A DNA stretch of 20,610 nt from JAHIGH01 sp964564035 (lineage in GTDB: Bacteria; Patescibacteriota; Microgenomatia; Levybacterales; UBA12049), in contig CAZLZN010000025.1 in the NCBI GenBank assembly GCA_964564035.1, forward strand, positions 1 to 20,610, given 5' to 3'. Below, one piece after another: positions 14,869 through 20,610 of the stretch; the stretch's first letter is position 1, and every line of letters starts with the position of its first letter. The position numbers were made by a program, and so were the translations under genes. The notes under the pieces are model-generated. The model was not told the origin of the DNA. It searched no databases and saw nothing but the letters and a program-made list of their open reading frames with translations.

Positions 14869-15804
14869 ATGAATAATTTAGGAAGAATATCCTTATTAAA
14901 TAAATTGATCAAGGAAAAAGGTTGTATTCGTATAATTGAAGCTCATAACGGATTAAGCGCTTTAATAGCGGGTAATGCTCAGGTAGAAACTAAAGACAGC
15001 GAAATTCGTACATTTGACGGATTTTGGGAAAGTAGTTTAACAGACTCCTCATCAAAAGGTTTACCGGATATAGAAATAGTGAGCCTGGATTCAAGACTTG
15101 ATACATTGAATCAAATTTTGGAAGTTACAAACAAGCCGATAATTTTTGATGGCGACACTGGGGGAGATATAAATCAATTCACATATATGGTTAGAAGACT
15201 TGAACGAATGGGTGTCTCAATGGTAATTATTGAAGATAAGCAATACCCAAAACGTAATAGCTTTGCTAATGTTAATCACAGATTAGAATCAATCAGTAAG
15301 TTTTGCAAAAAAATTAAACACGGGCAACAAGTAAAACAAAATAAAGAATTTATGATTATCGCGAGAACAGAGAGTCTTATTGCCGGTAAACCAATAAATG
15401 AGGCTATAACAAGAACAAAAGCATATTTAAAAGCCGGGGCTGACGGAATCATGATTCATTCAAAATCTAAAGACCCATCTGAAATCCTGGAATTTACAAA
15501 ACAATTCTATTTATTACCCAAGCGTTTGATTCAAAATAAAATTTTAGTCTGCGCCCCGACTATGTATAACAAAATCACAACAAAAGAATTAGCAAAAGCT
15601 GGTTTCCATATTGTAATCTATGCAAACCATCAGTTAAGGGCAGCATCTAGGGCTATGGAAGAGATATGTAAAAATATTTTAATCCATGATCGTGGTTTAG
15701 AAGCTGACTCGTTTTGTATTTCAGTAAATAAACTATTAGAGACCGTTGGATTTATCAACATTATTAACTTTGATACAATGCTTGCCCAAAAAAATGAGTT
15801 ATGA
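14869..15804 (+). CDS. pepM: Phosphoenolpyruvate mutase (PepM)
   Basis: PEP mutase rearranges phosphoenolpyruvate to phosphonopyruvate, the C-P bond-forming entry to nearly all phosphonates. The 311-residue TIM-barrel protein has the substrate strand IIEAHNGLSA (22-31), the metal-site F-D-G-D-T-G-G (93-99, D94 and D96), the diagnostic EDK-x5-NS motif (E122-K124, N130-S131), I-I-A-R-T-E-S-L (163-170, R166) and A-G-A-D-G-I-M-I-H-S-K (189-199). Isocitrate lyase relatives lack the EDK-NS motif, and phosphonopyruvate hydrolase is the main alternative. The start is set at the ATG after the promoter. The stop overlaps the kinase ATG as ATGA, implying translational coupling. The usual partner, phosphonopyruvate decarboxylase, is missing. 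Confidence 0.88.
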   Translation: MNNLGRISLLNKLIKEKGCIRIIEAHNGLSALIAGNAQVETKDSEIRTFDGFWESSLTDSSSKGLPDIEIVSLDSRLDTLNQILEVTNKPIIFDGDTGGDINQFTYMVRRLERMGVSMVIIEDKQYPKRNSFANVNHRLESISKFCKKIKHGQQVKQNKEFMIIARTESLIAGKPINEAITRTKAYLKAGADGIMIHSKSKDPSEILEFTKQFYLLPKRLIQNKILVCAPTMYNKITTKELAKAGFHIVIYANHQLRAASRAMEEICKNILIHDRGLEADSFCISVNKLLETVGFINIINFDTMLAQKNEL

Positions 15805-16811
15805 AGGAAGCTGGAAAAATTATTGGATTAGGATATCCTTTAGTTGATGCAAAAATAAAAGTACATAAAAATGATATTTTTAAACTACCAGATAATCCTA
15901 CGAATTTACTCTCATTCCTAGATCAGCATCAAGAACATCGATTAGCTGTAGGAGGGTCTACGCCAAATACTATGACGGCGTATGTTCAATTTTCTAGAAA
16001 TAAGCATGTTTCTCTTATAGGTGCGGTCGGAATGGATGCAAGGGGAGAATTTTATAGGCAAGGGACAGACAAACGTCTTGGTGAGCTCCAGCAATCTAAA
16101 ACTATACCTACCGGAATAATTGCGTTTTTAATAAATAAAGACGGTATTGCAATTGACCGCAGGTCATTTTATGGTGCAGCTACAACAGTTAAAGCACCGA
16201 AGGAATCATATAAAGACGAGAAAATCGCTCTTTTTGTGACAAACAGCGTAGTATTTCGCCATCAACATGTAATTTCTGAACTAAATAAAATAACAGATCA
16301 TGTAAAAAAGATGCAAGGAATCATAGCGCTTAATTTGACCGGAACAGCTCAAAATAAAACTACTACAAATATATTATTCGGTGGGTTATCATCTATTAAT
16401 ATATCGCCACAAATTGTTGTGGGTAATGAACTTGAAGCTCAGTATATTACCTCTCAATCGAATTCAACGGAAGCTCTTGCATCATTATTCCCCAACAGTA
16501 GATTAGTAGCTATAACCCGTGACGAACATGGATCAATGCTTAGATTTGATAATTCTGTAATAAATATACCCGCCTATCCATGCTCAAAGGTTATTGATTC
16601 TACAGGTGCAGGCGATGCATTTATGGGAATTCTATTGGGTTGTCTTTTTGAAAAGCCTTACAATAAATGGTCTTTATCAGACGTTAAAAAAGCTGCTTTT
16701 ACAGCTTCTTATGGAGCCTCAAAAGTAGTTGAAAGAATTGAAACGAGGCTTGAACCAGCTCAATTTACTGAAATCAGGGATTATTATAAAAAAATACAAG
16801 AAATAAAATAA
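15801..16811 (+). CDS. PfkB-family carbohydrate/nucleoside kinase
   Basis: This 336-residue kinase of the ribokinase/adenosine kinase family transfers phosphate from ATP to a sugar or nucleoside hydroxyl. It opens with the family's G-x-P-L-V-D strand (G11-D16), has the substrate glycine motif G-G-S-T-P-N (51-56), and the second signature D-S-T-G-A-G-D-A-F (266-274), whose D272 would be the catalytic base. L-I-G-A-V-G-M-D-A-R-G (72-82) is typical too. N-terminal details look more like adenosine kinase-type members than phosphofructokinase, but the substrate is not determinable. Being translationally coupled to PEP mutase, it may phosphorylate an intermediate or product of that pathway. It converges on the phosphoribosyltransferase gene with 13 bases between stops. 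Confidence 0.85.
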   Translation: MKEAGKIIGLGYPLVDAKIKVHKNDIFKLPDNPTNLLSFLDQHQEHRLAVGGSTPNTMTAYVQFSRNKHVSLIGAVGMDARGEFYRQGTDKRLGELQQSKTIPTGIIAFLINKDGIAIDRRSFYGAATTVKAPKESYKDEKIALFVTNSVVFRHQHVISELNKITDHVKKMQGIIALNLTGTAQNKTTTNILFGGLSSINISPQIVVGNELEAQYITSQSNSTEALASLFPNSRLVAITRDEHGSMLRFDNSVINIPAYPCSKVIDSTGAGDAFMGILLGCLFEKPYNKWSLSDVKKAAFTASYGASKVVERIETRLEPAQFTEIRDYYKKIQEIK

Positions 16812-16824
16812 TTAAATTAACTTT

Positions 16825-17403
16825 TTACAGTAAGCGTATTTTACATAAAGACTGTAAATCTAATCCAGTTTCTCTATTTATGTTTTCCCTGCCTGAAAAA
16901 TTTAATACTTCTGTAACTGTAATTATTGCAACAATATTTATTCCTATTTTTTTTAATGTTTGGAATGCATTAATAATGGTTTTACCAGTTGATATCTCAT
17001 CTTCAAATAGTATCACTTTATCTCTTTTTTCAAGTGCATAAATATAATGAGCAGATAATGTCCTTCTATGCTCTTCGAAAAATTTTATTTCATTTTTTTT
17101 ATTTGATTTTTGTGTTTTAGTCGAACATACAAAATTGGTTTTACGGATCAGAGCTAACATGGAAGCTAAAATAAGACTACCTTCAGCAAAGCCCACAATT
17201 GTTTCTCCTGGTGTAGGATTTGGAAGATTTTTATTTAGTTCGTTTACTACTTTTTGCAAAGCATGTATATCTCCTTTGACAAATCGACCATCGAGATTAT
17301 TTCTTACATAATAATTTCTAGCATCACCTATTCTTCTGGCAATTATAAGTTTTAATAATCCCCCAGTCTTATCTTCTACAATATTATATTTATTAGCATG
17401 CAT
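16825..17403 (-). CDS. Phosphoribosyltransferase, Ter-associated (PRTase_2) type
   Basis: Type I phosphoribosyltransferases transfer ribose 5-phosphate from PRPP to an acceptor. The 192-residue protein has the PRPP motif V-I-L-F-E-D-E-I-S-T-G-K-T (130-142), with acidic pair E134-D135 and the phosphate loop STGKT. G-F-A-E-G-S (71-76) and F-F-E-E-H-R-R-T-L-S-A-H (108-119) resemble what I recall of the PRTase_2 family of tellurium-resistance (Ter) biosynthetic operons, which were proposed to make a nucleoside-like metabolite. The usual C-terminal TRSP domain of those proteins is absent. The ATG lies 3 bases after the dehydrogenase stop, so the two form an operon. The acceptor is unknown. Confidence 0.7.
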   Translation of the reverse strand: MHANKYNIVEDKTGGLLKLIIARRIGDARNYYVRNNLDGRFVKGDIHALQKVVNELNKNLPNPTPGETIVGFAEGSLILASMLALIRKTNFVCSTKTQKSNKKNEIKFFEEHRRTLSAHYIYALEKRDKVILFEDEISTGKTIINAFQTLKKIGINIVAIITVTEVLNFSGRENINRETGLDLQSLCKIRLL

Positions 17404-17406
17404 AAA

Positions 17407-18426
17407 TTATTCGTTAAAAAGTAATTTGTAAGTTTCTTTTGAAATTGTGACAGTGTTTTTTTGCATATTAATTTTTCTTTTTATATAACTCCTTTGTCCT
17501 GCGAAATATACATTATTATCATTTTTTCTTTTGCTTGCATTTATAATTTCCTTTTCCAATTCATCAACGAGATCTTTATATTCATCAATATCCCCAAATA
17601 ACCTTGGATCGATAGCAATAAAGATGGAATATGCCTGTAATTTTAAATTATTTGAAAAACCTAACACAGCAAGCCGTGATAATAATTCCAATGCGCCTGC
17701 AAAACCTGAAATTCTATGTGCGAATCGATCTCCCGCAATATTAATAATACCCTGAAATATACCGGTCTGAGTAATAACATCACTTGTATTTTTTGCCATA
17801 ACTCCTTTGTCTGTGAATACAGTATTTTGAGGTAATTGTCCTTTTGTCTTATGAAGATACATTATTTCACCATTAGTTACAGCGCCAATTGATGAATCAT
17901 AAATATAAGGTATATCGTTTGCCGGGAAGCCAAAGCTATGACCGGTAGTTCCAAAAATTTTATCAATTGCGCCAAATGCGGTAACTATTTTTGGACTATG
18001 TGATACAGCGATGCCAATCAAATTATTTCTGGCAAGTTTTTCAGTATATTGCCCCATACACCCGGTTGGGTAGCAATCAAAAAGTGAAGCAATACTTATG
18101 CCATACTTTTTTGCATTTATAACTGTGTATTTTACAGCTAATTCTGCTGCCAAATATCCAAGAGACTTTGACCCAATAATTTTTGTCGTATATTTATTAT
18201 TGGATATTTTTAATGGACTATTTGAAAGTATTTTTTCTTGGTGAACCATTTCTAATAACCAAGAATATCGATCAAAACCATGACTATATTTTTCTGATGC
18301 TTGAGCATAATCCCATGAATTTAAAGCAGCAGTTATTTCCTGATTAGTAAATCCCTTTTCTTTTAAGTTTTTTCGAATTTTCTTTTTAAGCAGTTCTTTA
18401 TCTACTTCTCTTACAGCATTTTTCAT
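17407..18426 (-). CDS. Ldh_2-family (malate/lactate/sulfolactate-type) NAD(P)H 2-oxoacid reductase
   Basis: The 339-residue protein belongs to the Ldh_2 family, whose members reduce 2-oxo acids or imines with NAD(P)H (malate, ureidoglycolate, diketogulonate and the sulfolactate dehydrogenase ComC). Landmarks are S-H-G-F-D-R (48-53, with the catalytic-type H49 and R53), L-I-G-I-A-V-S-H-S-P (136-145), F-G-T-T-G-H-S-F-G-F-P (158-168) and D-S-S-I-G-A-V-T-N-G-E-I (177-188). The stretch usually reading N-H-F-G-x-x-G is Y-P-T-G-C-M-G here (119-125), hinting at an unusual substrate. I start at the ATG at 18426; the upstream GTG at 18456 lies across the promoter. It is first in a two-gene operon and divergent from the HAD gene. 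Confidence 0.78.
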   Translation of the reverse strand: MKNAVREVDKELLKKKIRKNLKEKGFTNQEITAALNSWDYAQASEKYSHGFDRYSWLLEMVHQEKILSNSPLKISNNKYTTKIIGSKSLGYLAAELAVKYTVINAKKYGISIASLFDCYPTGCMGQYTEKLARNNLIGIAVSHSPKIVTAFGAIDKIFGTTGHSFGFPANDIPYIYDSSIGAVTNGEIMYLHKTKGQLPQNTVFTDKGVMAKNTSDVITQTGIFQGIINIAGDRFAHRISGFAGALELLSRLAVLGFSNNLKLQAYSIFIAIDPRLFGDIDEYKDLVDELEKEIINASKRKNDNNVYFAGQRSYIKRKINMQKNTVTISKETYKLLFNE

Positions 18427-18447
18427 ATTGTGCTTATTTATGCGTAG

Positions 18448-18474
18448 ATTATACACTATTTTTTAATGTATAAT
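18448..18474. promoter_or_regulatory. Mirror-image divergent promoters
   Basis: ATTATACA (18448-18455) and TGTATAAT (18467-18474) are perfect reverse complements 11 bases apart. Each contains a consensus -10 box: TATAAT on - (18453-18448) for the dehydrogenase and TATAAT on + (18469-18474), 8 bases before the HAD ATG. The space upstream of each -10 overlaps the other -10, so polymerases could not occupy both at once. Confidence 0.6.
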
Positions 18475-18482
18475 GTAATTTA

Positions 18483-19139
18483 ATGAGAGAGTCAATTAAA
18501 CTTGTTATATTTGACCTTGACGGAACAGTTCTTGATACGCGCGAATTTCTTTATCAGGGATTTGAACACGCAATAAAATCGCACAAATTGCCCCATAAAT
18601 CGAGAGCAGATCTTGACCATGTCATAAGTACAACGAAATACCTCCCGGAAGCATATGCTCTACTTGGAATACATGATAATGTTGAAGAAATAATAAAAAC
18701 ACACATCTCCTATCGCTCGCAAAACCTTCATCTCATCAAGACCTTTCCTGAAGTTATTGAAACACTCAGTCACATTAAAACAGCAGGGATCAAGATAACC
18801 GCACTTACTAATAGGTTAAAACAACTCCACGAATCTCTAGAAATTACAGGTGTTAAAAAGTATTTGGATTTACTGATCACAAAATCCGACATAATTTATC
18901 CCAAACCACATCCTGAAGGGATAGAAAAAATACTCTCCCATTTTTCCATACCAAAAAATCAAGCGTTGATAGTCGGGGATACGGAAGATGATATTATTGC
19001 AGGAAAAAATGCCGGTATCAAAACAGTTGCAGTAAGCTACGGATTTGGGGCGTATAGGATAAAAAAAAGTAACCCTGACTACCTTGTAAACCATTTTTCA
19101 GAATTACTCCAAATTATTGTTCAAACTAATACTAGATAG
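18483..19139 (+). CDS. HAD-superfamily phosphatase, phosphoglycolate phosphatase-like
   Basis: This 218-residue hydrolase has all four HAD motifs: F-D-L-D-G-T (10-15; nucleophile D11, acid D13), T109 in A-L-T-N-R, K141 in Y-P-K-P-H-P-E-G, and G-D-T-E-D-D (165-170; D166, D169-D170). The helical insert between motif I and II is a C1 cap as in phosphoglycolate phosphatase and related enzymes. It lacks the F-D-W-A-G-T of phosphonoacetaldehyde hydrolase, so it is not an obvious phosphonatase, and it does not look like trehalose phosphatase. The substrate may be a phosphorylated product of the neighbouring pathway. The gene is divergent from the dehydrogenase and its 3' end overlaps the histidine phosphatase gene by 36 bases. 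Confidence 0.82.
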   Translation: MRESIKLVIFDLDGTVLDTREFLYQGFEHAIKSHKLPHKSRADLDHVISTTKYLPEAYALLGIHDNVEEIIKTHISYRSQNLHLIKTFPEVIETLSHIKTAGIKITALTNRLKQLHESLEITGVKKYLDLLITKSDIIYPKPHPEGIEKILSHFSIPKNQALIVGDTEDDIIAGKNAGIKTVAVSYGFGAYRIKKSNPDYLVNHFSELLQIIVQTNTR

Positions 19140-19853
19140 TTTATTAGGTAAAATGATACGACTTCTCATTTCCCACAGATCGTTATTTCTTGGAACCAAG
19201 ACAAATGCAGATGCGTTAGGCAATCTATAGTCGCGATCCACTTCTTCGATATCCTTTATACCAAGACCCAACCCTACTCCATAACATATCGACATATAAT
19301 GCCCTACGGCCATATCCACGGCAATTTTTGAAGTATTTGCTTCTACTTCCGGATTTTCATTAAGCCAGTGAAGCACCCTTGCTCCTGCTTCTCTCGGTGT
19401 TTCTCCTCCGCTTATTTTATTACCATGACGAAAATCCCAGCCCAGAACTTTTTTGCGAAGTAAATATTCAGGGGTTTCTACATTCCTCCGTAAGCGCTTC
19501 TCATGTCCGCCAAGCCATCTTCTACCCTTTCTTAACTCAGCTAAATGAGGATCGGTTAGAATATATAAATTTTTCAAACCCATAGATTTCTGTATATAAA
19601 CGGCAGTCTGCTGCGTTCTTCTAGCAGGAGAAGTTGAAAAACGTACAACCTCTATTTCTCCACCAAGTGTTTCTCTTAGTAGTTGTGGCGCAGTATACCC
19701 AAAAAGTTCTGCTTGAACTCTTCCTTTAGGTGTTAATCCCACTTTAGGTTGATATCCACATATACGAATACTCTCAGGATTATCTCTATTTCGGGCGTTA
19801 TACTCCGACTCGGCATGACGAACTAATACTTTTACAGGTCTACCTTCTTTCAT
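19104..19853 (-). CDS. Histidine phosphatase family protein (phosphoglycerate mutase-like)
   Basis: The 249-residue protein is a branch-1 histidine phosphatase. V-R-H-A-E-S-E-Y-N-A (11-20) holds the phospho-acceptor H13 with R12. S-P-A-R-R-T-Q-Q-T-A (75-84) supplies R78, E106 in L-A-E-L-R-K-G is the acid, and H185 in V-G-H-Y-M-S completes the pocket. All catalytic residues are present. A mutase would need a different surrounding; a phosphatase is more likely, with the substrate unknown. The last 12 codons run into the 3' end of the HAD gene tail to tail, and both proteins' ends look natural. A possible -10 (TATAAG, 19882-19877) lies 23 bases before the ATG. Confidence 0.82.
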   Translation of the reverse strand: MKEGRPVKVLVRHAESEYNARNRDNPESIRICGYQPKVGLTPKGRVQAELFGYTAPQLLRETLGGEIEVVRFSTSPARRTQQTAVYIQKSMGLKNLYILTDPHLAELRKGRRWLGGHEKRLRRNVETPEYLLRKKVLGWDFRHGNKISGGETPREAGARVLHWLNENPEVEANTSKIAVDMAVGHYMSICYGVGLGLGIKDIEEVDRDYRLPNASAFVLVPRNNDLWEMRSRIILPNKLSSISLNNNLE

Positions 19854-19975
19854 TATAAGTAATCTTTTCTTTTAATCTTATACTATTGTTTTGTAAAAAT
19901 AATGTAAAACTTCGCACACAATGTTAAATTGTAATTACCCATTTTACCAGATTTTTATATTTAATTATGATTTTT

Positions 19976-19984
19976 TGCTATACT
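19976..19984 (+). promoter_or_regulatory. Extended -10 promoter of the small peptidase-like gene
   Basis: TGCTATACT (19976-19984) is an extended -10 (TG-N-TATACT) lying 11 bases before the ATG at 19996. There is no good -35. An in-frame ATG at 19921 lies upstream of this box and would encode only an aromatic-rich extension. Confidence 0.5.
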
Positions 19985-19995
19985 TTAAATTAGTC

Positions 19996-20538
19996 ATGAA
20001 AATTATTCTTTCCGCACATTTTGATCTCGCGCGTCCTGTCATGTCAATAAAGATGGATGACAAAAGCCTTTTGGGGCTTGTTGATAATTTCGCAGGAGTT
20101 TTTGCCTCATATCAAGCATCACGTAAAACCGGTGTGCCAGTGCATTTTACCAACTATGAAGAACTAGATTATGACGGTGCAGATGCAGTTGCTAAATCTT
20201 TGGATAGAGATACTTTAGTTTTTGTTGTTGATACCATCCTAGAAAGAGATATAAAGGGCAAATCCGCCTCAATTACCAATGCGTATGGACTTGAAAAATA
20301 TTGGGATGAGATGAAAGAAAAATTCATGAAAGATATCCATTTTATCGACGGACTTTTTGAACAAACAGAAGATGAAACCTGGATTTACGGCCATAAATAT
20401 AAATTGAAAACATTTTATTTAGGTGTACCAATTCCTGGCGATTACTATCATAGTACAGAATTAAAAGTAGATCTAAAAACAATCGATAAAATCACAGATA
20501 TTATTGTCGACCTCATCAAATACTTCCAAACGAGATAG
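19996..20538 (+). CDS. Very small M28/M42-like di-zinc peptidase core
   Basis: The 180-residue protein carries what looks like a complete set of di-zinc peptidase ligands in family order: S-A-H-F-D (H8, D10), G-L-V-D-N-F-A-G (bridging D30), Y-E-E-L (catalytic E55, ligand E56), V-V-D-T (D79) and Y-Y-H-S-T-E (H152). This order is that of M20/M28/M42 aminopeptidases, normally over 300 residues with a lid or dimerisation domain that is absent here. No signal peptide is seen once the ATG at 19996 is used. It may be a stand-alone mini-peptidase or deacylase. The activity is inferred only from the ligands. Confidence 0.7.
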   Translation: MKIILSAHFDLARPVMSIKMDDKSLLGLVDNFAGVFASYQASRKTGVPVHFTNYEELDYDGADAVAKSLDRDTLVFVVDTILERDIKGKSASITNAYGLEKYWDEMKEKFMKDIHFIDGLFEQTEDETWIYGHKYKLKTFYLGVPIPGDYYHSTELKVDLKTIDKITDIIVDLIKYFQTR

Positions 20539-20576
20539 GATATAGCAATTAATCTATTATTTAGCTTCAATTAGCC

Positions 20577-20605
20577 TTGATTTTGAAATCAGTATAAAGT
20601 ATAAT
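20577..20605 (+). promoter_or_regulatory. Promoter for a gene beyond the right edge
   Basis: TTGATT (20577-20582), a 17-base spacer and consensus TATAAT (20600-20605) point out of the window. From the spacing of other promoters here, a start codon is expected within about 3-10 bases after the window ends. Confidence 0.6.
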
Positions 20606-20610
20606 AAATC

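Noticed and set aside
18483..19139. HAD protein as phosphonoacetaldehyde hydrolase or trehalose-6-phosphate phosphatase
   Set aside because: It has the F-D-L-D-G-T motif and a phosphoglycolate phosphatase-like cap. The phosphonatase motif and the OtsB pattern are missing.
19921..19995. ATG at 19921 for the peptidase-like gene, giving a hydrophobic N-terminus
   Set aside because: The extension is aromatic AT-rich translation across the likely -10 box. The metal-ligand motif begins right after the ATG at 19996.
1..20610. CRISPR arrays, tRNA or rRNA genes, insertion sequences
   Set aside because: No regularly spaced repeats, cloverleaf-type sequence, conserved rRNA segment or transposase-like protein was seen on either strand.

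Overview
The window reads as a low-to-moderate GC bacterial chromosome segment carrying 21 protein genes, with no rRNA, tRNA, CRISPR array or insertion sequence that I can see. A pared-down division and cell-wall (dcw) cluster, a FtsQ reduced to little more than its beta domain, MraY and MurG with non-canonical motifs, and many small genes suggest a reduced-genome bacterium, perhaps in the Patescibacteria (CPR). That placement is inference. TGA acts as a stop here (ftsW and the PEP mutase gene both end in an ATGA overlap), which argues against the UGA-recoded lineages.

Layout: (1) 1-4020: a small unknown gene, an isoprenylcysteine-methyltransferase-like membrane protein, a membrane sensor fused to trehalose-6-phosphate synthase, and an NAD(P)-binding oxidoreductase. 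(2) 4072-9025: the dcw run mraY-ftsW-murG-ftsQ-ftsA, tightly packed and overlapping. (3) 9026-12580: an accessory insert between ftsA and ftsZ with an alpha/beta-hydrolase fused to a helical-repeat domain, a GNAT acetyltransferase and an unknown gene. (4) 12588-14368: ftsZ followed by a zinc-ribbon/DUF4145-like gene. (5) 14369-14868: a 500-base gene-poor stretch with a gene-end remnant and a hairpin. (6) 14829-19139: an AT-rich metabolic group with PEP mutase and a PfkB kinase on +, a Ter-type phosphoribosyltransferase and an Ldh_2-family dehydrogenase on -, and a HAD phosphatase read divergently from the dehydrogenase. (7) 19104-20610: a histidine phosphatase, a very small di-zinc peptidase-like protein, and an outward promoter for a gene beyond the right edge.

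The dcw genes make lipid II (MraY, MurG) and build the divisome (FtsW, FtsQ, FtsA, FtsZ). The most interesting group is region 6. A PEP mutase with the diagnostic EDK-x5-NS motif implies C-P bond formation, but no phosphonopyruvate decarboxylase is present. The neighbouring 2-oxoacid reductase could instead pull the unfavourable mutase reaction by reduction, and the kinase, phosphoribosyltransferase and phosphatase suggest a ribosylated or nucleotide-like phosphonate. This pathway is inferred, not shown.

A genome-wide habit is also visible: none of the 21 starts has a Shine-Dalgarno sequence, and many genes have a clear -10 box only 6-12 bases before the ATG, so transcripts are probably leaderless or nearly so. 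This spacing was used to choose starts, and several upstream TTG or GTG codons turn out to lie inside promoter elements.
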